From assembly GCA_965649105.1 (NCBI GenBank), contig CBFGJP010000028.1, positions 1-26,350 of the forward strand: a stretch of 26,350 bases of DNA. The letters run 5' to 3'. Positions 15,729 to 23,806 of this stretch are shown in pieces. The stretch is from JAOAFX01 sp965649105. GTDB lineage: Bacteria; Hydrothermota; Tepidihabitantia; SM23-42; JAOAFX01. Both the position numbers and the translations under genes were made by a program. A model generated the notes under the pieces. It was given only the letters and a program-made list of their open reading frames with translations, made no database searches and was not told the DNA's origin. Numbering within the stretch: position 1 is the first letter of the stretch; every line of letters begins with the position of its first letter.

Positions 15729-16549
15729 TATTCAAATCTCAAACCTAAATTACTGATTACTCTTTCAATAACTGCCTCATCAATCGTTTGTTTTCTCTGA
15801 ACATAACCTTCTAATAGAGCATTATCACAAATTATATTTACCAGCCGGGGCCTTCCTTCCGAATATCTACAAATAATTTCCTGTGCCATTGGTGTAAAAA
15901 TTTGGTTTTGAGCACCAGCAATTTTAAGACGGTGATTAATATAGGCCCTTATCGTCTCACTGCCCATTGGTTTCAATTTAACCTTTATTGCAATCCTTTG
16001 ATATAAGGCACGATTCATCATAAGAAAAGATTCCAGTTCAGGTAGCCCGCTCAAAATAAATGAAATCAATCTTGTATCTGCAATCTCCAAATTTAACAAT
16101 CCTCTTATCTCTTCGAGAATCTCGGGGCTTTTAAGTTTATTTGCCTCATCAATAATTATCACGGTCCGCTCATTTCTGCGGTATATCTCTCTCAATCTGT
16201 TTGATATACGAGAAATTATTTCGGTGCTTGTCGTTCCCAGATCACTCAATCCAACGAGATTGGCAATCTTTGAAAATAGCCAGCCCGTAGGAAACTCCGA
16301 GTGGGTCAATACTATCATACCTACCTGGAATTTCCCGGTTGACTGGAGCTCAGCCAATAATTTACGCACCAACATTGTCTTACCAGTTCCAATATCGCCC
16401 AATAATATTGCCAGACCTCTTGTTCCTCGTGCGGCGTGGAGCAAATATTCCTTGGCAAGTGCATGCTGGGGTGAGTTGAAATAGAACCTCGGATCTGGAA
16501 GGTTTGCAAACGGTTCAAATTTTAATTGATAAAATTCTTGATAACCCAC
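15728..16549 (-). CDS. ExeA/GspA-like soluble AAA ATPase, copy 2
   Basis: 273 aa with the same plan as copy 1: FYFNSPQHALAKEYL, GDIGTGKTM (Walker A, 51-59), VIIIDEAN (Walker B, 129-137), FILSGLPELESFL, and YSEGRPRLVNIICDNALLEGY. Both nucleotide-binding motifs are intact, so neither copy is a degenerate subunit. The start is GTG with a strong AGGAGG 6 nt upstream. It follows the 629-aa TPR gene by 13 nt and overlaps the next TPR gene by 1 nt. No membrane or peptidoglycan-binding region is present. Confidence 0.9.
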   Translation of the reverse strand: MGYQEFYQLKFEPFANLPDPRFYFNSPQHALAKEYLLHAARGTRGLAILLGDIGTGKTMLVRKLLAELQSTGKFQVGMIVLTHSEFPTGWLFSKIANLVGLSDLGTTSTEIISRISNRLREIYRRNERTVIIIDEANKLKSPEILEEIRGLLNLEIADTRLISFILSGLPELESFLMMNRALYQRIAIKVKLKPMGSETIRAYINHRLKIAGAQNQIFTPMAQEIICRYSEGRPRLVNIICDNALLEGYVQRKQTIDEAVIERVISNLGLRFE

Positions 16550-16562
16550 TTAACCTCCTGTT

Positions 16563-18452
16563 TTATAGAAAAGCTATATTTTCACCCTTCTCATCAATAT
16601 CAATCTTTCCTTCGTCGGGATATTCTTCTTTTATCGGAATTCTCTCTTCAATCAATGGTTCTTCTTTCACCAGTGTGGATTCTTGCATTGGCTTTTCAAC
16701 ATAATTATCTGTTACCGGGAAAACAGGCTCTTCAATAACTGGCTCAGGTTCTTTAACTGGTTCTGGTTTATAAGGCTCTTCAACTACTTCTACGGGTTTA
16801 GATTCCGGCATTTTCTCTTCCTGGATTGGGGCAGTTGGTGAAGGTATCTCCATTTTACCGCCAAGTAAAGCATATATCTCTTTTATATCCCGATAATCTT
16901 GATTGATTGCCATAATATGTTCAATCTCTCTTAAGGCATTTTCAAAATCACCCAAACCTTCATATCCCGATGCAAGCAAATATCTCAACTCAACTTTTTT
17001 ATCCTCCGGAATTTCTTCAAGGAGTATTATTGGACCGATTGCTTTTATCGCCTCATTATATTTACCCATTTTTATGAGTGCTTGTCCAACTATTTCTATT
17101 GATGTTGGCCAAAATTCTTTTTTATCTTTTTCATCCTGTAAGTAGGAAAGTGCAATTTCATACAATCCTTCATCCATTGCCATTTTTGCTAAAGTCACCT
17201 TTTTCTTAACATCATCAATCTCCCAGGTAATATTTGTTCGAAATTCATCAAATTGTTTTGCGACCTCAAAATTTCTTGGCGTCGGTGCAATTATTTCAGG
17301 CTCTTTTAGTAGAAAGTCAATATCGGCAATCTGACCTTCAAGGGGTGGAATTTCAGCCGACTTGGTTTCAGCACTCGGCTCTTTTTTTATCTCTTCCACC
17401 GGTTTAGTTTCGGGGGTCGGTTCATCTTTTGGCGGAGTTTCTTTCTCGGTTATTGGGGTAAAACCTTCGATCTCTTTGCTTAAATCAGCGAGAATCTCAA
17501 GGTCACTTTGAATCTCGGCGGTGGTATTTTCAACGGGTTGTGGTGTTGGAACCTCCTTTTTTAACTCTTCTTCCTTTATCTCCATTGATACCGGACCTTC
17601 ATCTTTTGGTTCTTCTTTCTTAACAGACTCAACCTTCTCTTCAGGTTTTGCACCCGGTTTTAACTCTTTTAGTTTCTGCAATGCCTCATTGTTGTTCGGT
17701 TCAATCTCAAGAATGCGGTTCAAAACATTTATGGCCTCATCATATTTCCCCTCGCGAATCAGATCGTCCGCAGCCTTTTTAAATTCAATAATCGCTTCAT
17801 CACGCGAGCCAATTTCGTATAACAGATTACCCAGTTCAATACGACTTTTGGGGTCAAGTTCTTCCCCGCCATCGGTTTGAGGCAATAATCTTTTTATCTC
17901 ATTCAGGATGGCCTCGTCATTTATTTCAGATGCAAGTCCTTTTAATTTAATCAATTCGTCTTCTGCTTCACGTGCGCGGTTTACCGAAAAAAGCAATTTT
18001 GCAAGGGATAGTCTTAATGGTAAATTTTTCGGCTGAAATTCAACAATCTTCCGAAGCGCAGAAACAAACAGGGTTTCATTCTTTTTATCAAGTGCATTAG
18101 AGGCAAAAGCAATGAGTTTTTTGATTGCCTCGTTACGTAAACCATAAAAATGGTAAAGATCAACAAGGCGGAAAAGGACATTCTCATTCATCTCATCAAT
18201 TATCAATATCTTTTCAAGACAAATGATTGCCTCTGCATACTGTCCATTATGGGTATAATTTTCAAAGGCATGCTCATACCGTGTAACAGCCTCATTAAAT
18301 CTCCCAAGTTTTGATGCCAGGTCACCACAAAGTTCAAGTATCTGGGCACGGTTGGGTGTTTCATCGAGAGCACGACGTAAAATTATCTGTGCCTTTTCAT
18401 ATTTCCCTTCATTTATATATTGTTTACTCTTTTCTATTATCTCTGCTTCCAT
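16563..18452 (-). CDS. Large TPR protein with acidic Pro/Glu-rich linkers, copy 2
   Basis: About 629 aa from the ATG at 18452; a TTG at 18458 is in frame but weaker. TPRs at ~1-280 (IINEGKYEKAQ-like helices such as YINEGKYEKAQIILRRAL and YDEAINVLNRILEIEPNNNEAL) are followed by a Pro/Glu/Lys linker (~285-400), a further TPR block (~405-530, including LYEIALSYLQDEKDKKEF and LASGYEGLGDFENALREI), and a C-terminal Pro/Glu-rich tail ending in IAFL. It is cytosolic by sequence. The plan parallels copy 1 but the sequence is much more diverged than that of the two ATPases. It is the first gene of the seven-gene run, behind a consensus promoter. Confidence 0.87.
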   Translation of the reverse strand: MEAEIIEKSKQYINEGKYEKAQIILRRALDETPNRAQILELCGDLASKLGRFNEAVTRYEHAFENYTHNGQYAEAIICLEKILIIDEMNENVLFRLVDLYHFYGLRNEAIKKLIAFASNALDKKNETLFVSALRKIVEFQPKNLPLRLSLAKLLFSVNRAREAEDELIKLKGLASEINDEAILNEIKRLLPQTDGGEELDPKSRIELGNLLYEIGSRDEAIIEFKKAADDLIREGKYDEAINVLNRILEIEPNNNEALQKLKELKPGAKPEEKVESVKKEEPKDEGPVSMEIKEEELKKEVPTPQPVENTTAEIQSDLEILADLSKEIEGFTPITEKETPPKDEPTPETKPVEEIKKEPSAETKSAEIPPLEGQIADIDFLLKEPEIIAPTPRNFEVAKQFDEFRTNITWEIDDVKKKVTLAKMAMDEGLYEIALSYLQDEKDKKEFWPTSIEIVGQALIKMGKYNEAIKAIGPIILLEEIPEDKKVELRYLLASGYEGLGDFENALREIEHIMAINQDYRDIKEIYALLGGKMEIPSPTAPIQEEKMPESKPVEVVEEPYKPEPVKEPEPVIEEPVFPVTDNYVEKPMQESTLVKEEPLIEERIPIKEEYPDEGKIDIDEKGENIAFL

Positions 18453-18470
18453 TATCAACCTACCTTACAA

Positions 18471-18498
18471 ATTATAATTGATTTTATTAATTTGTCAA
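18471..18498 (-). promoter_or_regulatory. Promoter of the TPR/ATPase/PHP/fabZ/lpxA run
   Basis: On the minus strand, TTGACA (plus 18493-18498), a 16-bp spacer and TATAAT (plus 18471-18476), all consensus. The ATG at 18452 is 18 nt beyond the -10 with AAGGTAGG between, so this mRNA has a short leader and a Shine-Dalgarno-like site. No other promoter was found before lpxA. Confidence 0.8.
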
Positions 18499-18514
18499 TA
18501 TGAAATATCATTAT

Positions 18515-20023
18515 TTATTGGAATTTAGTAAATTCTTTGTCGAGTTCCTGATAAGTCCTTAATTCTTCAACTTTTAATTCATCAATTCTCGTTTTAATTT
18601 TATTAACGAAGTCCATATCAATTATTGCTGGCAAGTTTATCAAAACATTTGCCCTTGCACCAAGAAAACCACTATGGAGGGTATAAATTGCAACACCTAT
18701 ATCTGAAATTGCTGTCTTCAATCCCTTCTGTAATAAAACACGGGCATATGGATAAAGATTAATTATTTTCTCACATACACCGAGTGGCACATTCGTTGCC
18801 TTTTTTAATGCATCCTGGATAGCACAGGACCTAAGATTTTTCTCTTTTTCCGTTGTCTTGGGCATCCGATATGCCTTCATTACTTCATCAAATGCATTTT
18901 TATCTTCTTCAATTAATTTATAAAAATCACTGACCGCGATCTTTAACATGCCATGGAATCCCTTCAATTCCTGGTCATCCACCTTTTTAACCGTAAGCCC
19001 AGTAACCATCGCAAGAAGTCCGGAACCCAATGCCCCCTGCAATGCAGCAACACTACCCCCACCGGGGGTTGGAGTTGCATCAGCCAGGTGGCTCAGAAAT
19101 TCATAAAGACTGTCACCTTTTTTTACGATGCCGCGCAGATGGTTTTCAAGAATTTGATTCTCATTGAAGCGATTGAGTTGTAGATAAAAAATTGCCGTGT
19201 CAATCAATGCCTTTTCTGGCACCAGCCCTACAATTTCTGATTCTTTTATACTGACCCCGTACCTCTGGGCTTCAAGCTTAACCATTTCAAATACACGATA
19301 TAAAGGGGTGCCAAGATAATTCGTCATATTGATTGAAACCTGAGCAATGCCCTCTTCTTTCAATTCAAAACCGAGTGCCTTGGCAAATCGGAATCCACCA
19401 TCCCTAAACCTTATTGCCTTGGCAATATTTTTTGCGATATTTACATCACTCGTATTGAGATTAATATTATACGCAATCAATGGAAAACGGGCACCGACAA
19501 CTGTGGCACCAGCAGTAGGATGGATTCTGGGTTTCCCAAAATCAGGGGTTCTATCAGGATTCGTTTCAATCTCTTTGCTCAATCCTTCAAATTCACCTTT
19601 TCTTATATTAGCAAGATTTTCCCTATCGGGTCTTGTTGCTGCGGCTTCATAAAGGTAAACTGGAATTTCAAGTTCCTCAGCAATCCTTCTTCCAAGTCTC
19701 CTGGCAAGTTCAACACACTCCTCGGTTGAAATATTACTAATCGGGACTAATGGAATTACATCCGTGGCACCGATTCTTGGATGTTCACCTTTGTGTTTTG
19801 TCAAATCAATCAGTTCGGCTGCTTTTTTCGTGGCATTGAATGCTGCCTCTAAGATCTGTTCCGGTTCACCGATAAATGTTAATACCGCACGATTATGGTC
19901 CGGATTCATCTCCACATCAAGGATCTGAACCCCGGCTGACTCAATCACTTTCACAATTTCATCAATCTTAGATTTATCACGACCTTCGCTAAAATTTGGA
20001 ACGCATTCAACTATTTGTTTCAT
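18515..20023 (-). CDS. ftcD: Fused glutamate formimidoyltransferase / formimidotetrahydrofolate cyclodeaminase
   Basis: 502 aa, the bifunctional FTCD form. Residues ~1-300 are the formimidoyltransferase: it starts VECVPNFSEGRD, carries NPDHNRAVLTF, and has the catalytic-His segment KHKGEHPRIGATDVIP (His81, matching His82 of the pig enzyme). Residues ~310-502 are the cyclodeaminase, with ATPTPGGGSVAALQGALGSGLL. Together they move the formimino group of N-formimino-glutamate onto tetrahydrofolate and then form methenyl-THF with release of ammonia. The start overlaps the end of hutI by 17 nt, so the two are coupled. The fused form is known in animals and some bacteria. Confidence 0.96.
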   Translation of the reverse strand: MKQIVECVPNFSEGRDKSKIDEIVKVIESAGVQILDVEMNPDHNRAVLTFIGEPEQILEAAFNATKKAAELIDLTKHKGEHPRIGATDVIPLVPISNISTEECVELARRLGRRIAEELEIPVYLYEAAATRPDRENLANIRKGEFEGLSKEIETNPDRTPDFGKPRIHPTAGATVVGARFPLIAYNINLNTSDVNIAKNIAKAIRFRDGGFRFAKALGFELKEEGIAQVSINMTNYLGTPLYRVFEMVKLEAQRYGVSIKESEIVGLVPEKALIDTAIFYLQLNRFNENQILENHLRGIVKKGDSLYEFLSHLADATPTPGGGSVAALQGALGSGLLAMVTGLTVKKVDDQELKGFHGMLKIAVSDFYKLIEEDKNAFDEVMKAYRMPKTTEKEKNLRSCAIQDALKKATNVPLGVCEKIINLYPYARVLLQKGLKTAISDIGVAIYTLHSGFLGARANVLINLPAIIDMDFVNKIKTRIDELKVEELRTYQELDKEFTKFQ

Positions 20024-21206
20024 AGATTATTTTCCCCTTTTTTATCACCATTTTTATTAAATCTTCACCAAATTGGTATGGAATCTTTCTGTAATCGTCA
20101 ACATTCCATACCACAACATCACCCTGAAAACTACTTTTTATCTTTCCAATCTTATTACTTCTTTTTATTGCCCTTGCCGCATTGATCGTGGCACCAATTA
20201 ATGCTATCTCAACAGGAATTTTATAAACAAGACAGGCAAGTGAGATTATTTTGGGCATTGAATAAATCATACACGTCCCGGGGTTAAAATCTGTGGCGAT
20301 TGCAACAGGCAGGCTAAATTTTATAAAATCCTTGATATCAGGTTTTCTTTCAGTTTGGAGATAGAGAGAAGTCCCGGGTAACAAAACCGGTACCACACCT
20401 GCCTTTTTCAACGCCTTTATCCCTGATTTTGTTGTATATAAAAGATGCTCGGCAGATACGCAGCCAAGTTTAGCCGCAAGTTTGGCACCACCAACATTTG
20501 CCAGTTCATCAGTATGTATTTTTAATGCAAATCCCAGTTCCTTTGCCCTTTTTAGGATTTTTTCACTTTCGCCTTTTGTAAATGCGGTTTTATCACAAAA
20601 AATATCACAAAATTCTGCCAGCCTGCTCTTTGCTACTTCGGGCAGCATCTCTTCACATTGCATATCGACATAATCTCTTCGTTTCATAAGGGTCGGTATG
20701 GTATGAACAAGATAAGTTGGAACGATGTCAATGATTGATTTCTTTTTCAATCTATCAATTACACGCAACATCTTCATCTCTTCGGTTAATGAAAGCCCAT
20801 AACCACTCTTTATTTCAATTGTGGTCGTGCCATGCCGAATGATATTTTTTAACCGATTTTCAGTAAGTTTATAAAGTTCGTCTTCAGAAGCCGAACGCGT
20901 CATTGCCACGGTTTTTAAAATCCCACCACCCCTTTTTGCAATCGTTTCGTATTTTATTCCTTCAAGGCGCATTGCAAATTCATCTTCGCGTGTTCCAGCA
21001 AAAACAAGATGGGTATGGGCGTCAATGAGCCCCGGTGTCACAACACAATTTGTGCAATCTATAATCCTTCCCTTAAAATTTGGTTCGTTAAATCTGCCAA
21101 CCTTTCTAATAGTATCATCTTCAATGAGGATAGAACCATCATGTATCAGTCCTATGTCCTCATTCATCGTAAGAATTTGCTTTACGTGGCTCAGGAGTAT
21201 AGCCAT
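20007..21206 (-). CDS. hutI: Imidazolonepropionase HutI
   Basis: 399 aa, an amidohydrolase-superfamily metal enzyme that opens imidazolone-5-propionate to N-formimino-glutamate, the substrate of the next gene product. Motifs: VTPGLIDAHTHLVFAGTR (His64, His66), GGGILKTVAMTR, TTTIEIKSGYGL, the metal-binding His of KIHTDEL, SAEHLLYT and ATDFNPGT. Full length. A promoter with its -10 box 8 nt before the ATG leaves at most a 2-3 nt leader. The earlier pathway steps (hutH, hutU) are not in the window. Confidence 0.95.
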   Translation of the reverse strand: MAILLSHVKQILTMNEDIGLIHDGSILIEDDTIRKVGRFNEPNFKGRIIDCTNCVVTPGLIDAHTHLVFAGTREDEFAMRLEGIKYETIAKRGGGILKTVAMTRSASEDELYKLTENRLKNIIRHGTTTIEIKSGYGLSLTEEMKMLRVIDRLKKKSIIDIVPTYLVHTIPTLMKRRDYVDMQCEEMLPEVAKSRLAEFCDIFCDKTAFTKGESEKILKRAKELGFALKIHTDELANVGGAKLAAKLGCVSAEHLLYTTKSGIKALKKAGVVPVLLPGTSLYLQTERKPDIKDFIKFSLPVAIATDFNPGTCMIYSMPKIISLACLVYKIPVEIALIGATINAARAIKRSNKIGKIKSSFQGDVVVWNVDDYRKIPYQFGEDLIKMVIKKGKIIYETNS

Positions 21207-21214
21207 TCAGGCAT

Positions 21215-21242
21215 ATTTTATTCCTTTTTTTAATTAAGTCAA
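21215..21242 (-). promoter_or_regulatory. Near-leaderless promoter of hutI-ftcD
   Basis: On the minus strand, TTGACT (plus 21237-21242), a 16-bp spacer, TAAAAT (plus 21215-21220), 8 nt, then the ATG at 21206. It is divergent from the dppA-like promoter. Confidence 0.6.
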
Positions 21243-21288
21243 TACCGCATTTTTCTATGATATTGATAGTGGAAATCTTTGGTTTGTA

Positions 21289-21316
21289 TTGACACTTTCT
21301 CAAAAAAATGTATAAT
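21289..21316 (+). promoter_or_regulatory. Leaderless promoter of the M55 peptidase gene
   Basis: TTGACA at 21289-21294, a 16-bp spacer, TATAAT at 21311-21316, 5 nt, then the ATG at 21322. Both hexamers are perfect consensus, and no Shine-Dalgarno sequence could fit in the predicted transcript. Confidence 0.78.
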
Positions 21317-21321
21317 TATCC

Positions 21322-22182
21322 ATGATAAACAAAATAAATATTTTCATTTCATTCGATCTTGAAGGAATAAGTGGCGTAACATCTTGGAAAGAAATGAGAA
21401 AGGATTCACCAGATTTATTACGCATCCGCAGGATTGCAACCCAGGAAGTAAATTCTGCTATTCGCGGTGTAAGGAAAAGTGGATTGGAAATTGGTGAAAT
21501 CCTTATCTGTGATTCCCATGCCTCAGGGGAAAATCTTTTAATAGAAGAACTTGAACCTGGTATAAATCTTATCAAAGGTACTCAGCGTAATTATTATATG
21601 ATGGAAGGATTAAACGAGAACTTTGATATAGTATTCTTCATCGGCTATCATGCGATGGTCGGCACAGAAAATGGTATGATGGACCATTCTTATTCCTCAA
21701 GTCTGATTTACAATATCAAAATAAATGGACAGTATGTGGGTGAACCAGAGATAAATGCCGGTGTTGCCGGGCATTACGGGGTTCCTTTAGGATTAGTCAC
21801 CGGCGATGATAAACTTATTCAGGAGATAAGAAAATTTTTTGGACCGCAGGTGGAAACAGTAATTACCAAATCCAGCATCTCAAGATTCTGTGCAAGATGC
21901 CGTCATCCATTTGATGTTCAAAAAGAGATAGAATCAAAGGCAGGTCGGGCAGTTAAAAAGATAAACAAACTCAAACCTTTCAAGTTCAAATATCCAATAA
22001 ATGCGGAAGTTGAGATGATAAATTCCCTTTTTGGTGATGCAATAAAGAGCCTGCCGGGCTTGAAGAGAATTTCGGGAAGGAAATTTGTATTCAAGTCAAA
22101 GGACACCCTCCAATTCTACCGGCAACTGATGCTCATCTGCGACCTTGCGGGCTATGCGAATTTCACCACCTCTACAACATAG
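21322..22182 (+). CDS. D-aminopeptidase of family M55 (DppA-like)
   Basis: 286 aa. A zinc D-aminopeptidase known to form a decameric ring; it removes D-amino acids from short peptides such as cell-wall fragments. Metal ligands expected for DppA are all visible: Asp12 and Glu14 in FISFDLEGISGV, His66 in CDSHASG, His110 in IGYHAMVG, and Glu143 in GEPEINAGVAGH; the conserved His of MMDHSYSS is at 122. GLVTGDDKL is also typical. The gene is alone, not beside dpp transporter genes, so a role in peptidoglycan or peptide turnover rather than dipeptide uptake is suggested. It converges with the secreted-protein gene downstream. Confidence 0.94.
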   Translation: MINKINIFISFDLEGISGVTSWKEMRKDSPDLLRIRRIATQEVNSAIRGVRKSGLEIGEILICDSHASGENLLIEELEPGINLIKGTQRNYYMMEGLNENFDIVFFIGYHAMVGTENGMMDHSYSSSLIYNIKINGQYVGEPEINAGVAGHYGVPLGLVTGDDKLIQEIRKFFGPQVETVITKSSISRFCARCRHPFDVQKEIESKAGRAVKKINKLKPFKFKYPINAEVEMINSLFGDAIKSLPGLKRISGRKFVFKSKDTLQFYRQLMLICDLAGYANFTTSTT

Positions 22183-22256
22183 CCTAAATGATTCATATTG
22201 CAAAAATAAGGATAAAGAAAAACAAATTGCACTGCCTATTGGACCAATCAATTTTT

Positions 22257-23162
22257 TTATTCAAATAACTTTTTTTTGTAAAATTCAATTATGTAAGGTT
22301 TCATCCAACCAGGATATACTGAATTTGGTAATGAATCCGTATTTATTGTACTTAAAATTTTTTTTGCGTTCAAGCTATCCCTCATTTCTAAATAACTTAT
22401 CCCCAACCAAAGCAGAACATACTCTTTAATGTAGGCCGTTGAATACTTATCTAAAAATTGCAGACATACGACTTTTAACTTCTCAAAATTTCTCGTTTCA
22501 CTCAACCACCATACTAATCTTGCATATGCTTCTTCAATAAAATTACTTTTTGGATATTTTTCTATAAATTCTCCTAAATTTTTTATCGCCACTGGTGCAA
22601 ATTCATTTATAAATTTGGGGGTTCTAAATGGCCAATAAATACAGGTAAGCTGCAGCTTTGCCTTCTCAACGGCAGTGCTATCTTTAGCGAAAAAAATAAA
22701 TTTTTTCAAACTCTCACGCCATTTATTTTCGTAATATTTAAGATACGGATCTGATAAGTCCTCATTATAATGAAGACAATTATTCCATTCTGTCTCATAG
22801 TTTAATGCGTGCATTAAATAAGTCTCTGCACAAACATAACCAAGTGATTCTGATTTGTTTAAAAACCACTCAGATTCAGTTAATTGTGCATTTCTGGCAA
22901 AATCATACCCGATAAAATAGGCAAATTCTGCCTCAGAAATTTCACCTTTTACAAACTGTGTCTCATAATATTTAATATTCTCTGGCACGCCTATATGTGC
23001 CGGGTATTCAGTAAATTTATGTTCGTGTATTAGACTTTCAATATATGCCGACCACAAGGAATCTGCTTTGTTTAACCCTGTGTGGCGGATTCTATTTACT
23101 AATTCTTCAATAAATGGGTTAGTTGAAGTAGCAAAAATTAGACTCAAGACACATATTGTCAT
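22257..23162 (-). CDS. Secreted helical (TPR-like) protein, unknown
   Basis: 301 aa. A short N-terminal signal (MTICVLSLIFATST) is followed by helical repeats without a clean TPR consensus: FAYFIGYDFARNAQLTESEWFL, AIKNLGEFIEKYPKSNFIEEAY, LVWWLSETRNFEKLKVVCLQF and VLLWLGISYLEMRDSLNAKKIL. The YPxSxxxEEA pattern resembles BamD/YbgF-type outer-membrane-associated TPR proteins, which suggests a periplasmic location, but there is no lipobox Cys. The start is supported by a promoter 7 nt upstream. Confidence 0.65.
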   Translation of the reverse strand: MTICVLSLIFATSTNPFIEELVNRIRHTGLNKADSLWSAYIESLIHEHKFTEYPAHIGVPENIKYYETQFVKGEISEAEFAYFIGYDFARNAQLTESEWFLNKSESLGYVCAETYLMHALNYETEWNNCLHYNEDLSDPYLKYYENKWRESLKKFIFFAKDSTAVEKAKLQLTCIYWPFRTPKFINEFAPVAIKNLGEFIEKYPKSNFIEEAYARLVWWLSETRNFEKLKVVCLQFLDKYSTAYIKEYVLLWLGISYLEMRDSLNAKKILSTINTDSLPNSVYPGWMKPYIIEFYKKKLFE

Positions 23163-23169
23163 ATAATGA

Positions 23170-23197
23170 ATTATATCAAATTATTATTTTATGTCAA
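23170..23197 (-). promoter_or_regulatory. Near-leaderless promoter of the secreted helical protein gene
   Basis: On the minus strand, TTGACA (plus 23192-23197), a 16-bp spacer, TATAAT (plus 23170-23175), 7 nt, then the ATG at 23162. Confidence 0.72.
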
Positions 23198-23258
23198 CAA
23201 CAATAGGCATCTAGAGGATTAAAATATAATTGTTATTACATAATTTTCTCAATGATAC

Positions 23259-23286
23259 TTGAAAATTTTCATATTTTGAATAAATT
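23259..23286 (+). promoter_or_regulatory. Leaderless promoter of the YjbQ gene
   Basis: TTGAAA at 23259-23264, a 16-bp spacer, TAAATT at 23281-23286, 5 nt, then the ATG at 23292. The hexamers are weaker than in the other sites, but the geometry is identical. Confidence 0.5.
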
Positions 23287-23291
23287 ATCTT

Positions 23292-23708
23292 ATGCCTTTT
23301 TATGAATTTACAATTTCAACCCATAAAAGTGATGAGTTGATTGACATAACCAGTGAGGTTGAAAGAATCGTTTCCCAATCAAAGATAAAGAATGGAATTG
23401 TCCACATCTTTATTCCTCATGCCACGGCAGGTGTAGTATTAAACGAAAGTGCAGACCCAAATATCAAGACCGACTTTTTGAATGCGATTGAAAAGGCAAT
23501 TCCTAAGAGGGCAAATTATTTGCACGACCGCATTGACCAGAATGCCGCTGCCCACATCCGCAGTGCCTTGGTTGGTTCAAATTTAACAATACCGCTTAAA
23601 GATGGTGAAATGGTTTTAGGCACCTGGCAATCAATAATGTTCTGTGAGTTTGATGGTCCCCGTCGCACCCGCCGAATCATAATTCAAGTTATAGAAGAAA
23701 AAACCTGA
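23292..23708 (+). CDS. YjbQ/UPF0047 family protein
   Basis: 138 aa, the full family length. Hallmarks are GIVHIFIPHATAGVVLNE, DFLNAIEKAIP, YLHDRIDQNAAAHIRSALVGS, and GTWQSIMFCEFDGPRRTRRI at the C-terminus. The conserved His and Asp/Glu residues line a small trimeric barrel. Some members have been named 'secondary thiamine-phosphate synthase enzyme', but the physiological role is unsettled. It is transcribed alone from a leaderless promoter and converges with the metallo-beta-lactamase gene across a pair of palindromes. Confidence 0.92.
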   Translation: MPFYEFTISTHKSDELIDITSEVERIVSQSKIKNGIVHIFIPHATAGVVLNESADPNIKTDFLNAIEKAIPKRANYLHDRIDQNAAAHIRSALVGSNLTIPLKDGEMVLGTWQSIMFCEFDGPRRTRRIIIQVIEEKT

Positions 23709-23709
23709 A

Positions 23710-23730
23710 TTCCACTTCGCAAGTGGAAGG
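23710..23730. repeat. Palindromic 21-bp repeat, copy 1
   Basis: An 8-bp perfect inverted repeat TTCCACTT/AAGTGGAA around a CGC loop (23710-23717 with 23721-23728), followed by GG. It begins 1 nt after the YjbQ stop codon. No T-run follows on the plus strand. An identical copy lies 72 bp downstream. Confidence 0.8.
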
Positions 23731-23781
23731 ATGCAAGAAATATGCACCCTCAAAACTTACGAAATTCCATTGAGTTTCACC

Positions 23782-23802
23782 TTCCACTTCGCAAGTGGAA
23801 GG
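23782..23802. repeat. Palindromic 21-bp repeat, copy 2
   Basis: The same 21 bases as copy 1, including the trailing GG. It ends 4 nt before the stop codon of the convergent hydrolase gene, so the two copies flank the whole intergenic gap. They may serve as a two-way transcript-end structure or be a REP-like mobile palindrome. Confidence 0.8.
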
Positions 23803-23806
23803 TGGT

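Noticed and set aside
22200..22270. ATTGGACCAAT followed by Ts as a terminator after the M55 peptidase gene.
   Set aside because: The stem is only 4 bp with a 3-nt loop, too weak to support.
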